A stretch of 64,000 nt of DNA from Aliihoeflea sp023389195 (GCA_023389195.1 JAEWET010000050.1:134691-198690); one strand, 5' to 3'; counted from the stretch's first letter, positions 34,665 to 43,140 are shown. A program made the numbers and translations. The notes: generated from the sequence alone by a model not told the origin.

Positions 34665-35984
34665 ATGACGTTCAATCGCAGACAGATCATGACAGGTGCC
34701 GCCGGACTTATCGGAACGGCCGCGCTCGGCGGCATAACCATGCCGCGGCGCGCTTTCGCCCAAAACGCCATTCCCACCTACACGCCCGAATCCGGCGCGA
34801 CGCTGCGGCTCCTGCGCTGGGTTCCCTTCGTCAAGGCCGAGGAAGAGGCGTGGAACGCCAACACCCGCGCCTTCACCGAGGCGACCGGCGTCGAGGTCCG
34901 GATCGACCAAGAAAGCTGGGAGGACGTGCGGCCCAAGGCGGCAGTCGCCGCCAATATCGGCTCCGGCCCCGATCTCGTCATGGGCTGGTTCGACGACGTG
35001 CACCAATATCCCGACAAGCTGGTCGACGTGACCGAACTCGGCACCGCGCTCGGCGAGGCGCATGGCGGCTGGTATCCCGGTCTCGAGGGCTATGCCCGTC
35101 GCGACGACAGCTTCATCGCCCTGCCGCTCTGCGCCATCGGCAACGCGATCTGCTATCGCGCAAGCCAGGTCGAGGCGGCCGGGTTCTCGGAATTCCCGAA
35201 CGATACGGCCGGCTTCCTAGAACTCTGCACAGCGCTGCAGGCCAATGGCACACCAGCAGGCTTCCCGCACGGCAAAGCCGTCGGCGACGGCAACAACTAC
35301 GCGCACTGGCTGCTGTGGAGCCATGGCGGACGCATGGTCGACGAAAGCGGAGCGGTGGCCATCAACAGCCCGGAGACGCTGGCTGCCATCGAATATGCGC
35401 GGGCGCTCTACGCGACCTTCATTCCCGGCACAGAAAGCTGGCTCGACATCAACAACAACCGCGCCTTCCTGGCCGGACAGTGCTCGCTCGTCGCCAATGG
35501 CGTGTCGCTCTACTACGCAGCTCGCAACGACCCGGCCATGCAGGAGATCGCCGACGACATCCGCACCACGACGCTGCCGGTCGGGCCGGTCGGTGAATCG
35601 GTCGAGTTGCACCAGACGTCGACGCTGGCGATCTTCAACCACACGCCCTATCCGGAAGCGGCCAAGGCCTATCTCGCCTTCATGTACGAAGCCGACAACA
35701 TGAATGCGTGGATCGAGGGCGCCAGCGCCTATTGCTGCCAGCCATTGCGGGCATACGAGGCGAACCCGGTCTGGACGTCCTCGCCGATCCACGAGCCCTA
35801 TTCGAAGGCGTCAGCGAGCCTGCGCCCGAATGGCTGGCCCGGCCCGCTCGGCTATGCGTCCGCGGCGGTGATGGCCGACTATGTCCTCGTCGACATGTTC
35901 GCCGAAGCCGTGACCGGCCAGCGCACGCCCGAAGACGCGATCGCAAACGCCGAACGGCGCATCAACCGCTACTACCGCGTCTGA
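34665..35984 (+). CDS. ABC sugar importer substrate-binding protein, Tat-type signal
   Basis: Extracellular solute-binding protein family 1, about 439 aa. The N-terminus MTFNRRQIMTGAAGLIGTA has a twin-arginine motif and a hydrophobic core ending near AFA, so it is probably exported folded by Tat. The mature part has the typical EEAWNANTRAFTEATGV and DLVMGW segments. I chose the ATG at 34665 with GAAGGAGG upstream. It follows the ATPase and precedes both permeases. A strong hairpin just after the stop could keep its mRNA level above that of the permeases. Confidence 0.92.
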   Translation: MTFNRRQIMTGAAGLIGTAALGGITMPRRAFAQNAIPTYTPESGATLRLLRWVPFVKAEEEAWNANTRAFTEATGVEVRIDQESWEDVRPKAAVAANIGSGPDLVMGWFDDVHQYPDKLVDVTELGTALGEAHGGWYPGLEGYARRDDSFIALPLCAIGNAICYRASQVEAAGFSEFPNDTAGFLELCTALQANGTPAGFPHGKAVGDGNNYAHWLLWSHGGRMVDESGAVAINSPETLAAIEYARALYATFIPGTESWLDINNNRAFLAGQCSLVANGVSLYYAARNDPAMQEIADDIRTTTLPVGPVGESVELHQTSTLAIFNHTPYPEAAKAYLAFMYEADNMNAWIEGASAYCCQPLRAYEANPVWTSSPIHEPYSKASASLRPNGWPGPLGYASAAVMADYVLVDMFAEAVTGQRTPEDAIANAERRINRYYRV

Positions 35985-35992
35985 CGCGGCCG

Positions 35993-36018
35993 GCACCGGG
36001 CTCGCGTGAGCCCGGTGC
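35993..36018 (+). other. Intercistronic hairpin after the binding-protein gene
   Basis: GCACCGGGCTC pairs with GAGCCCGGTGC (11 bp) around a GCGT loop, 9 nt after the stop of the binding-protein gene and 45 nt before the first permease. No long T-run follows. It fits an mRNA-stabilising or partly terminating stem-loop like that between malE and malF. Confidence 0.65.
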
Positions 36019-36063
36019 TTCCCATTCGGGCCAAGTCGACCCTGTGACGGAGATCAACGGCCA

Positions 36064-37017
36064 ATGTCCACGACCCTGGAAGGCGGAAAAGTCGCCGTAT
36101 CGCGACCCAGAACATCGATGCTGACGCGGCTCAGCGAAAGCCGCAACGGGCTCGGCCTTCTGTTCATGCTGCCAGCGGCGGCCTTTCTCCTGTGCTTCCT
36201 GACCTATCCGCTCGGCCTCGGCGTCTGGCTCGGTTTCACCGATACCTCGATCGGTCGACCAGGCGTCTTCATCGGCCTCGAGAACTATGTGTGGCTGTGG
36301 AACGACAACGTCTTCTGGCTCTCGGTCTTCAACACGCTGCTCTACACCTTCGTCGCGACGGTTCTGAAGTTCGTACTGGGCCTCTGGCTCGCGCTCGTCC
36401 TGAACCAGCATCTGCGGTTCAAGAACTTCTTTCGCGCCATCATCCTGCTGCCGTGGGTCGTGCCGACTGTGCTGTCGGCGCTCGCCTTCTGGTGGATCTT
36501 CGATTCCCAGTTCTCGATCATCTCCTTCGTCCTGATGGACTGGGGCCTGATCGAGCGCCCGATCAACTTCCTCGGCGACCCCAACCTTGCGCGCGCGTCC
36601 GTCATCGCCGCCAATGTCTGGCGCGGCATCCCCTTCGTCGCGATCTGTCTCCTGGCCGGTCTGCAGACGATCCCGCAATCGCTGCACGAGGCGGCCGCGC
36701 TCGACGGCGCCAAGTCCTGGCAGCGCTTCCGCTATGTGACGCTGCCGCTTCTGACGCCGATCATCGCGGTCGTGATGACCTTCTCCGTGCTGTTCACCTT
36801 CACCGACTTCCAGTTGATCTACGTTTTGACGCGCGGTGGGCCCGTCAATGCGACGCATCTGATGGCGACGCTCTCCTTCCAGCGCGCCATACCCGGCGGC
36901 CAGCTCGGCGAAGGCGCGGCAATCGCCGTCGCCATGATCCCGTTCCTGCTCGGCGCGATCCTGTTCAGTTTCTTCGGCCTGCAACGCCGCAAATGGCAGC
37001 AGGGCGGAGCCGATTGA
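36064..37017 (+). CDS. ABC sugar importer permease 1 (MalF/UgpA type)
   Basis: Inner-membrane permease, 317 aa with six main hydrophobic helices. The cytoplasmic EAA loop reads EAAALDGAKSWQRFRYVTLPLL, the docking site for the ATPase. NVWRGIPFVAICLLAGLQTIP precedes it, as in CUT1 permeases. Start at 36064. It ends 10 nt before the second permease. Confidence 0.93.
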   Translation: MSTTLEGGKVAVSRPRTSMLTRLSESRNGLGLLFMLPAAAFLLCFLTYPLGLGVWLGFTDTSIGRPGVFIGLENYVWLWNDNVFWLSVFNTLLYTFVATVLKFVLGLWLALVLNQHLRFKNFFRAIILLPWVVPTVLSALAFWWIFDSQFSIISFVLMDWGLIERPINFLGDPNLARASVIAANVWRGIPFVAICLLAGLQTIPQSLHEAAALDGAKSWQRFRYVTLPLLTPIIAVVMTFSVLFTFTDFQLIYVLTRGGPVNATHLMATLSFQRAIPGGQLGEGAAIAVAMIPFLLGAILFSFFGLQRRKWQQGGAD

Positions 37018-37027
37018 GGACATGACC

Positions 37028-37924
37028 ATGACCGACAAGGCAATCGAGGCCAAAGCCACAGAAGACGATATCGTCGGCATGAACCAGTACGACACGCTGC
37101 TGCGCCGCATCGTCGTCGTCTACCTGCCGCTCTTCGTCTTCGTCTTCGTCTTGCTGTTCCCGTTCTACTGGATGGCGGTGACGGCGGTGAAGCCCAACCA
37201 CCAGCTCACGAACTATCGCGACTACAGCCCGTTCTGGGTCGTCGGACCAACGCTCGACCACATCAAGTATCTCCTGTTCCAGACCTCCTATCCGGGCTGG
37301 CTGTGGAACACGATGATCGTGTCTGTCTTCTCGACGATCCTTTCGCTGGCGGCGTCCGTCTTCGCCGCCTATGCGATCGAGCGCGTCCGCTTTACCGGCG
37401 CGCGGGTGACCGGGCTGATGATCTTTCTCGCCTATCTCGTGCCGCCTTCGATCCTGTTCATCCCGCTCGCCTTCATGGTGTTCCAGTTCGGCATCTACGA
37501 CACGCGACTGGCCCTCATTCTCACCTATCCGACCTTCCTGATCCCGTTCTGCACCTGGCTCCTGATGGGGTATTTCCGGTCGATCCCGTTCGAGCTGGAG
37601 GAAAGCGCGCTCGTCGACGGCGCGAGCCGCTGGCAGATCCTCACCAAGATCGTCCTGCCGCTGGCCATTCCCGGCCTGATCTCGGCCGGCATCTTCGCCT
37701 TCACCCTGTCGTGGAATGAGTTCATCTACGCGCTGACCTTCATCTCGTCTTCGGAGAACAAGACCGTTCCGGTCGGCGTCCTGACGGAACTCGTGCGCGG
37801 CGACGTCTATGAATGGGGGGCGCTGATGTCCGGCGCGCTGATCGGCTCGCTGCCGGTCGTCATCCTCTATTCGTTCTTCGTCGACTACTACGTGTCGTCG
37901 ATGACGGGCGCCGTGAAGGAATAG
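37028..37924 (+). CDS. ABC sugar importer permease 2 (MalG/UgpE type)
   Basis: Second permease, about 298 aa with six hydrophobic helices. The EAA loop is EESALVDGASRWQILTKIVLPLA, near residue 200. I chose the ATG at 37028 because TGAGGA lies 8 nt upstream; an ATG at 37022 is too close to it. Last gene of the operon. A strong terminator follows at 37948. Confidence 0.92.
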   Translation: MTDKAIEAKATEDDIVGMNQYDTLLRRIVVVYLPLFVFVFVLLFPFYWMAVTAVKPNHQLTNYRDYSPFWVVGPTLDHIKYLLFQTSYPGWLWNTMIVSVFSTILSLAASVFAAYAIERVRFTGARVTGLMIFLAYLVPPSILFIPLAFMVFQFGIYDTRLALILTYPTFLIPFCTWLLMGYFRSIPFELEESALVDGASRWQILTKIVLPLAIPGLISAGIFAFTLSWNEFIYALTFISSSENKTVPVGVLTELVRGDVYEWGALMSGALIGSLPVVILYSFFVDYYVSSMTGAVKE

Positions 37925-37947
37925 GCTTCCTCCCAGGAGAAGCGGCG

Positions 37948-37979
37948 AAAAGGCCGGTGCATCCCTGCACCGGCCTTTT
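37948..37979. terminator. Bidirectional rho-independent terminator
   Basis: A 14-bp perfect stem (AAAAGGCCGGTGCA with TGCACCGGCCTTTT) around a TCCC loop, with A-run and T-run on its flanks. It lies between the ABC permease gene (plus strand) and the FAH-family gene (minus strand) and can end both transcripts. Confidence 0.9.
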
Positions 37980-38003
37980 CATTCACGCGGGGTTTCGTCC
38001 CGG

Positions 38004-38846
38004 TCAGTCGGCCGCCGTCACCTGACGCTGCTCGCCCAGCCCCTCGATGCCGAGCCGCATCGTCTGGCCGGCCTTCAGATAGACCGGCGGCTTCTGGCCC
38101 ATGCCGACGCCAGGCGGCGTGCCGGTGGCGATGACGTCGCCGGGGTGAAGCGTCATGAACTGCGACAGGTAGGAGACGAGGTGGGCGACGCCGTAGACCA
38201 TCGTCTTCGTCGAGCCGTCCTGGTAGCGATGCCCGTCGACCTCCAGCCACATGCCGAGGTTCTGCGGATCGGGTATCTCATCGGCAGTCACCATCCACGG
38301 ACCGATCGGCCCGAACGTGTCGCAGCACTTGCCCTTGTCCCAGGTGCCGTGGCGCTCGAGCTGGTATTCGCGTTCCGACACGTCGTTGACGACGCAGTAG
38401 CCGGCGACATGCGAAAGCGCGTCGGCTTCCGACACGTATTTCGCCGTCTTGCCGATGACGATGCCGAGTTCGACTTCCCAATCCGTCTTCACGGACCCGC
38501 GTGGAATGCGAACCTCGTCGTTCGGCCCGACGATCGCCGAGCGCGGCTTCATGAACATGATCGGCTCCGGCGGAACCTTGGCACCGCTTTCGGCCGCGTG
38601 GTCGGCATAGTTGAGCCCGATGCAGATGAACTTGCCGACATCACCGACGCAGGGGCCGATCCGCGGATTTCCGTCGACCTGCGGCAGGCTTGCCGGATCG
38701 ATCTTGGCAAGACTTTCAAGCCCCGACGGCGTCAGCGCGTCGCCCGAGATGTCGGCGATCTTGCCCGACAGGTCGCGGATGCGACCGTCCGCATCCAAAA
38801 GCCCCGGCTTCTCCTTCCCCGGCTCGCCATAGCGCAGCAATTTCAT
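38004..38846 (-). CDS. Fumarylacetoacetate hydrolase-family protein (2,4-diketo-3-deoxy-aldonate hydrolase-like)
   Basis: C-C bond hydrolase, 280 aa. Metal ligands typical of FAH family are visible: CIGLNYADHAAE, FMKP, DWEVELGIVIG, and GYCVVNDVSERE. GDVIATGTPPGVG near the end is the conserved substrate loop. Relatives split 2,4-diketo-3-deoxy-L-fuconate or -pentonates to pyruvate plus lactate or glycolate. The upstream SDR (22-nt gap) is like 2-keto-3-deoxy-L-fuconate dehydrogenase, which makes exactly such substrates. The pair lies behind LacI operator copy 3. Confidence 0.88.
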   Translation of the reverse strand: MKLLRYGEPGKEKPGLLDADGRIRDLSGKIADISGDALTPSGLESLAKIDPASLPQVDGNPRIGPCVGDVGKFICIGLNYADHAAESGAKVPPEPIMFMKPRSAIVGPNDEVRIPRGSVKTDWEVELGIVIGKTAKYVSEADALSHVAGYCVVNDVSEREYQLERHGTWDKGKCCDTFGPIGPWMVTADEIPDPQNLGMWLEVDGHRYQDGSTKTMVYGVAHLVSYLSQFMTLHPGDVIATGTPPGVGMGQKPPVYLKAGQTMRLGIEGLGEQRQVTAAD

Positions 38847-38868
38847 GCGTCGTTCCCTTCCCTTTTGT

Positions 38869-39600
38869 TCAAATCGCCCAGCCGCCGTCGATCAGGTGGA
38901 TCGCGCCGGTCGTATAACTTGCCGCCGACAGATAGACGACGAGATTGGCGATCTCCTCAGCCGTTCCGATACGTCCGATCGGCTGGCGCGCGATGAAGGC
39001 CGTGCGCGCCGCCTCGTAGTCGCCCTGCGCCCTCAGCCTTTCGTGCAGCGAGGGGCTGTCCACCGTTCCCGGACAGATCGCGTTGCAGCGGATGCCTTGC
39101 GCCACATAGTCGGCCGCGACCGATTTCGTCAGGCCGATCACCGCCGCCTTGGAAGCGCTGTAGAGGCATCGGTTGGGCACGCCCTTCACGCTCGAAGCGA
39201 CCGACGCCATGTTGATGATGCAACCGTCGCGGCGCTCCAGCATGCCCGGCAGCACCGCCTTGATCATGCGGATCTGCGCCTTGACGTTGAGCGCGAAGGC
39301 GAAGTCGAACTCGTCTTCCGTGCAATCAAGAACCGTGCCGGCATGGACCACGCCGGCGCAGTTGAACAGGATGTCGACTCGGCCGATCTCACCAGCCAGC
39401 GCCGTGATGGCACCCGGGTCGAGCACGTCCAGCCGACGCGCGGTAGTCCGCGGCAAGCCGTCGAACGATGCGAGCCCCTCGGGATTGATGTCGGTGGCAA
39501 CGACCGTCGCGCCGGCCCGCGCCAGAGCAAGCGCGCTCGCATGGCCGATGCCCTGCCCGGCGGCCGTCACCAGCGCCGTTCGACCCGTCAGATCGATCAT
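38869..39600 (-). CDS. SDR, 2-keto-3-deoxy-L-fuconate dehydrogenase-like
   Basis: NAD-dependent SDR, about 243 aa. It is close in motif order to bacterial 2-keto-3-deoxy-L-fuconate 4-dehydrogenase and vertebrate BDH2. Cofactor motif TAAGQGIG, acid in ATDIN for NAD, NCAGVVHAGTVLDCTEDEFD, then SVASSVKGVPNRCLYSASK with the Ser-Tyr-Lys set, and ICPGTVDSPSL. Start ATG at 39600 behind GGAGGGGAGG. It would oxidise C4 of a 2-keto-3-deoxy acid for cleavage by the FAH-family enzyme downstream. Confidence 0.87.
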   Translation of the reverse strand: MIDLTGRTALVTAAGQGIGHASALALARAGATVVATDINPEGLASFDGLPRTTARRLDVLDPGAITALAGEIGRVDILFNCAGVVHAGTVLDCTEDEFDFAFALNVKAQIRMIKAVLPGMLERRDGCIINMASVASSVKGVPNRCLYSASKAAVIGLTKSVAADYVAQGIRCNAICPGTVDSPSLHERLRAQGDYEAARTAFIARQPIGRIGTAEEIANLVVYLSAASYTTGAIHLIDGGWAI

Positions 39601-39662
39601 CGTGACCTCCCCTCCTGCTTTCCACCCTCGTAACATCGCAAGGAGGCGATGGAAACCGATAA

Positions 39663-39678
39663 TTGGCAGCGCTGCCAA
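39663..39678. promoter_or_regulatory. LacI-type operator, copy 3 (upstream of SDR-FAH)
   Basis: TTGGCAGCGCTGCCAA is a perfect 16-nt palindrome with the same core as copies 1 and 2. It lies 62 nt upstream of the SDR start on the minus strand and 112 nt upstream of the divergent DUF1611 gene, so it may affect both. Confidence 0.82.
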
Positions 39679-39790
39679 GCTGCGCAACGCCGTCCATGAC
39701 ATGTCTGGCCCTAAAGCCGATCCGGTCTCGCCCTTGAGGCCTGCCCGGTTAGATGCGACAACGAGCCTGTCGCGAACCCCGAGGCCTGCA

Positions 39791-40789
39791 ATGCTCAAGA
39801 CCCCCTATCTCCTTTTCCTGGGCGACGCGCCCGATCCACTGGCAGCCAAGGTGGCCAATGGCATCAAGGACTGGCGTCCCGACCTCTCGGTCGGTCAGTT
39901 CCGCATGGACGGCTGCAAGGCCGATCTCGGGCTGACGGACATGACGATTGCCGAAGCGAAAGCCGCGGGCGCGAAGACACTCGTCATCGGCGCGGCCAAT
40001 CGCGGCGGTGTCATCTCCAAAAGCTGGATCGCGGTGATGAAGGAAGCGATCGAGGCCGGCATGGACGTCGCGTCCGGCCTGCACGATCTTCTTGCCGAAG
40101 TGCCCGAACTCGTCGAAGCCGCCGAGCGCCACGGCACGAAGCTGATCGACGTGCGCATTCCGACCGTCGACTACCCGATCGCCAACGGCGTCAAGCGCAC
40201 CGGCAAGCGGTGCCTCGCCGTCGGCACTGATTGCTCCGTCGGCAAGATGTATACGGCGCTCGCGATGGAAAAGGTCATGCGCGAACGCGGCCTCAAGGCG
40301 ACCTTCCGCGCCACAGGCCAGACCGGCATCCTGATCACCGGCGAAGGCGTGCCGCTCGACGCGGTGATCGCCGATTTCATGGCCGGCTCGATCGAGTGGC
40401 TGACGCCGGACAACGATGCCGACCACTGGGATCTGATCGAGGGACAGGGCAGCCTGTTCCACGCTTCCTATTCGGGCGTGACGCTGGCGCTGATCCATGG
40501 CGGCCAGCCCGATGCGCTGGTGCTCTGCCACGAGCCGACGCGCGATCACATGCGCGGCCTGCCTGGCTACAAGCTGCCGTCGCTGGAGGCGCTGCGCGAT
40601 CTCGCGCTGACCATGGCGAAGATGGTCAATCCCGGCTGCAAGGTGGTCGGCATCTCGATCAACACCGCGGCGATGTCGGAGGCCGACGCCCGCGCCTACC
40701 TCACCGAGGTTGAGGCGAGGCTGGGCCTGCCGGCGGTCGACCCGTTCCGCGACGGCGCGGAACGGCTGGTCGAGGCGCTGGAGGGGTAG
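39791..40789 (+). CDS. DUF1611 family protein (DgcN-like, P-loop)
   Basis: A protein of about 332 aa of the DUF1611 family, whose member DgcN has been linked to N-acetylation in D-glutamate use. The N-terminal half is a Rossmann-like domain. The C-terminal half has a P-loop-like GTDCSVGKM (about residues 146-154), the ATGQTGILI loop and EGQGSLFHASYSG. It usually neighbours a dipeptide epimerase gene; none is here. It is divergent from the SDR-FAH pair across LacI operator copy 3. Start ATG at 39791. Substrate not known. Confidence 0.8.
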   Translation: MLKTPYLLFLGDAPDPLAAKVANGIKDWRPDLSVGQFRMDGCKADLGLTDMTIAEAKAAGAKTLVIGAANRGGVISKSWIAVMKEAIEAGMDVASGLHDLLAEVPELVEAAERHGTKLIDVRIPTVDYPIANGVKRTGKRCLAVGTDCSVGKMYTALAMEKVMRERGLKATFRATGQTGILITGEGVPLDAVIADFMAGSIEWLTPDNDADHWDLIEGQGSLFHASYSGVTLALIHGGQPDALVLCHEPTRDHMRGLPGYKLPSLEALRDLALTMAKMVNPGCKVVGISINTAAMSEADARAYLTEVEARLGLPAVDPFRDGAERLVEALEG

Positions 40790-41083
40790 TTACCCGTCAT
40801 AGCCTTCCATGATGGTCATCTCGGCATCCGCCACTTCCTGGCGGATCGCCTTGGCGGCCTGGTATTCGGCCGAATTGTAGCAGTCGAGCGCGTCCTCGAT
40901 CGAGGCGAACTCGATGACGACGTTGCGGCTGCGACCCTGGCCCTCCATGGCATGATAGGTGCCGCCGCGCGCCAGGAACTTCGCGCCGTAGCGCTCGAAG
41001 GCCGGCTTGGCGGTCGACACGTAATCCTTGTAGCGCTCGGGATCGCGGACATCGACATGTGCGATCCAGTAACCCTTGGCCAT
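40790..41083 (-). CDS. DUF1330 family small protein
   Basis: A dimeric ferredoxin-like-fold protein of about 97 aa. DUF1330 features: GYWIAHVDVRDPERYKDY, FLARGG, VVIEFASIEDAL and YQAAKAIRQ. Enzymatic role unknown. I chose the ATG at 41083 with GGGAG 6 nt upstream; an ATG two codons earlier abuts that site. It starts 2 nt after the pyrF stop, so it is in the pyrF operon. Its stop is directly next to that of the convergent DUF1611 gene. Confidence 0.85.
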   Translation of the reverse strand: MAKGYWIAHVDVRDPERYKDYVSTAKPAFERYGAKFLARGGTYHAMEGQGRSRNVVIEFASIEDALDCYNSAEYQAAKAIRQEVADAEMTIMEGYDG

Positions 41084-41085
41084 GT

Positions 41086-41787
41086 TCATCTCCCTTGGAT
41101 GGTCTTCATTTCATCGAGAATGGCGATCGCCGCGGCGCGGCGGTCGGATGCGGCGATGATCGGGCGCGCGACGACCAGATGGCTCGCACCGGCGCGCAAG
41201 GCGTCGGCAGGCGTCACGACACGCTTCTGGTCGCCATGGTCGGCGCCGGCCGGGCGGATGCCGGGCGTGACGACCGCCATCGAAGGGCCGACGATACTGC
41301 GCACCCGAGCCGCCTCGGCAGCCGAGCAGACGATGCCGCCCATGCCTGCGTCACGCGCCTGCTCGGCGCGTCGGGCGACCAGCGTCTCCGGGTCGTCGCG
41401 ATAGCCGGCGTCCGTGAGATCGGCGGCGTCCATCGAGGTCAGCACCGTCACGCCGAGAAGGGTGAGATCGCTGCCCCGCGCGGCTTCCACCGCAGCGCGC
41501 ATCGCCTTTGGGTAGGCATGCAGCGTCAGCATCGAAACGCCCATCTTCGCGATGTTCTCGACGCCTTTCGCCACCGTGTTGTCGATGTCGAGCAGCTTCA
41601 TGTCGAGGAAGACCTGTCTTCCGTCGGCAGCGAGGTCGCGTGCGAATTCCAGGCCGCCGGCGAAGACGAGCTGGTAGCCGATCTTGTAGAAGCCGACGAT
41701 CCCGTCGAGATCGCGCACAATCCGCTCGGCGTCAGCGATCGTCGGCACGTCGAGACCGACGATGAGGCGGTTGTCGATTGTCGTCAT
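41086..41787 (-). CDS. pyrF: Orotidine 5'-phosphate decarboxylase PyrF
   Basis: Last step of UMP synthesis: decarboxylates OMP. About 233 aa, a normal length. The catalytic Asp-Lys-Asp set is in FLDMKLLDIDNTV (D62, K64, D67). The phosphate-binding end VVTPGIRP and VVARPII is also intact. The start ATG at 41787 overlaps the stop of the flavin reductase gene by 4 nt. Confidence 0.95.
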   Translation of the reverse strand: MTTIDNRLIVGLDVPTIADAERIVRDLDGIVGFYKIGYQLVFAGGLEFARDLAADGRQVFLDMKLLDIDNTVAKGVENIAKMGVSMLTLHAYPKAMRAAVEAARGSDLTLLGVTVLTSMDAADLTDAGYRDDPETLVARRAEQARDAGMGGIVCSAAEAARVRSIVGPSMAVVTPGIRPAGADHGDQKRVVTPADALRAGASHLVVARPIIAASDRRAAAIAILDEMKTIQGR

Positions 41788-42377
41788 CTCATCCTCGGCG
41801 ACAGCAGGCGCGCGCGATCGATCAGCGTGCGGCAGACATTTTCCATGGCCTTGCGGGTGCGCTCGTCCTTGAAGCGGCCATGTTCGTCGAACGCCTCGCC
41901 CGCCCGCGCGACGGAGCATTGCGGCGTGACGATCTCGACACCGCAATTCATCAGGACGGCGCGCAGATGGTAGAGCCCGCGAATGCCGGCAAAATTGCCG
42001 TCGGACGACGAGCAGAGCCCGGCCACCTTGCCCGCATAGGGCCGAAAAGGCTTGCCGTTGTCGGAATGGACGCGGCTGACCCAGTCGATGGCGTTCTTCA
42101 GCAGAGGCGGGATCGAGGAATTGTATTCGGGGCTCGCGATCAGCAGCCCGTCATGCGCCGCGATCTGGCGCGCGAGCCGAAGCGCGTTTTCAGGAACGCC
42201 GTGCTCGCGCTCCAGATCCTGGTCGACGATCGGCATCGGGTAGTCGGCGAGCGAGAGGCGGGTGACGTCGGCGCCTTGCGCGCCGAGTTCGGATTGCGCC
42301 ACGTCGGCCGTCTGGCCGCTATAGGCGCCGGTTCGGATCGACCCGGCGAAAACCAGGATTCTGGGTGCTGCCTGCAT
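41784..42377 (-). CDS. NADPH-dependent FMN reductase family protein
   Basis: Flavodoxin-like reductase, about 197 aa. FMN phosphate loop LVFAGSIRTGAYSG, then SPEYNSSIPPLLKNAIDWVSR, the typical chromate reductase/ArsH-like signature. It should reduce FMN or quinones in the cytoplasm. I chose the ATG at 42377 with GAGAGGCGGC upstream. First gene of a three-gene operon with pyrF and DUF1330; the linkage to pyrF looks positional. Confidence 0.87.
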   Translation of the reverse strand: MQAAPRILVFAGSIRTGAYSGQTADVAQSELGAQGADVTRLSLADYPMPIVDQDLEREHGVPENALRLARQIAAHDGLLIASPEYNSSIPPLLKNAIDWVSRVHSDNGKPFRPYAGKVAGLCSSSDGNFAGIRGLYHLRAVLMNCGVEIVTPQCSVARAGEAFDEHGRFKDERTRKAMENVCRTLIDRARLLSPRMR

Positions 42378-42433
42378 GCCGCCTCTCATCGCTGACAAGG
42401 CGATTAAAGCGCCCATCGATGCTTGTCAAAGTG

Positions 42434-43030
42434 TCAGGCGAGGGGACGTCGATAGAGCCAGAGCTGGCTGGGCGGGAAGTTGCGGAACACGAAATCGTGG
42501 TGTTCGACCGTATAGTTGCCGCGGCCGGGTGGAACCGGCGACTTCGGCCCGTAGCTGATCTGCACGATCGGGCGGCCGTATGGAATGCGCCTCAGCAGGT
42601 CTTCCACGTAGGCGACGCGGTTCGGCACCGGGAAATTGAGAAGCGGGACAGCCGAGACGATCGAATCGAAGACCAGATCGCGCTTGTCGCCGAGCGTGGC
42701 ATCGAGGTCGAAGGCGTCGCCCTCGATGATGTTGACCTCGGGAAACTCGGCTTCGAGATGTTCGACGAAATCGGCCGAATACTCGATCGAATAGAGGTAC
42801 TGCGGCGCGACGCCGCGCTCCAGGATCGCCTTGGTGATGACGCCGGTGCCGGGCCCGAGTTCGAGAACAGGCAGGCCTGATTCGGGGTTGATGACCGAGG
42901 CCATGCGCCTTGCGGTGACAGAACTTGTCGGAAGCATGGCGCCGACGGCGCGCGGCTGGTCGATCCAGCCCTTGAGGAACTTCAGTTCTTCGTCGAAATG
43001 GCGCGTCAGCTTCTGCAGCCCGGTCTTCAT
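42434..43030 (-). CDS. pmtA: Phospholipid N-methyltransferase PmtA, Sinorhizobium type
   Basis: SAM-dependent methyltransferase, 198 aa, that methylates phosphatidylethanolamine towards phosphatidylcholine at the inner membrane. SAM motif VLELGPGTGVITKAIL near residues 54-69, YSIEYSADFVEHL, and IIEGDAFDLD. The segment FDSIVSAVPLLNFP and the ending QLWLYRRPLA are typical of rhizobial PmtA. It stands alone, with 110 nt to dnaJ and 56 nt to the flavin reductase. A ribosomal RNA methyltransferase of similar fold is the main alternative. Confidence 0.8.
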   Translation of the reverse strand: MKTGLQKLTRHFDEELKFLKGWIDQPRAVGAMLPTSSVTARRMASVINPESGLPVLELGPGTGVITKAILERGVAPQYLYSIEYSADFVEHLEAEFPEVNIIEGDAFDLDATLGDKRDLVFDSIVSAVPLLNFPVPNRVAYVEDLLRRIPYGRPIVQISYGPKSPVPPGRGNYTVEHHDFVFRNFPPSQLWLYRRPLA

Positions 43031-43140
43031 CGCGGCGTCGTCCCTCCATTTGACAGTGGCGGGAGACTACAGGCTAAGCGTGACCGAACAAGGACAATCA
43101 TGTCGCTCACACGGGATCGTGTGTCGCAATTGCGCTGAGC

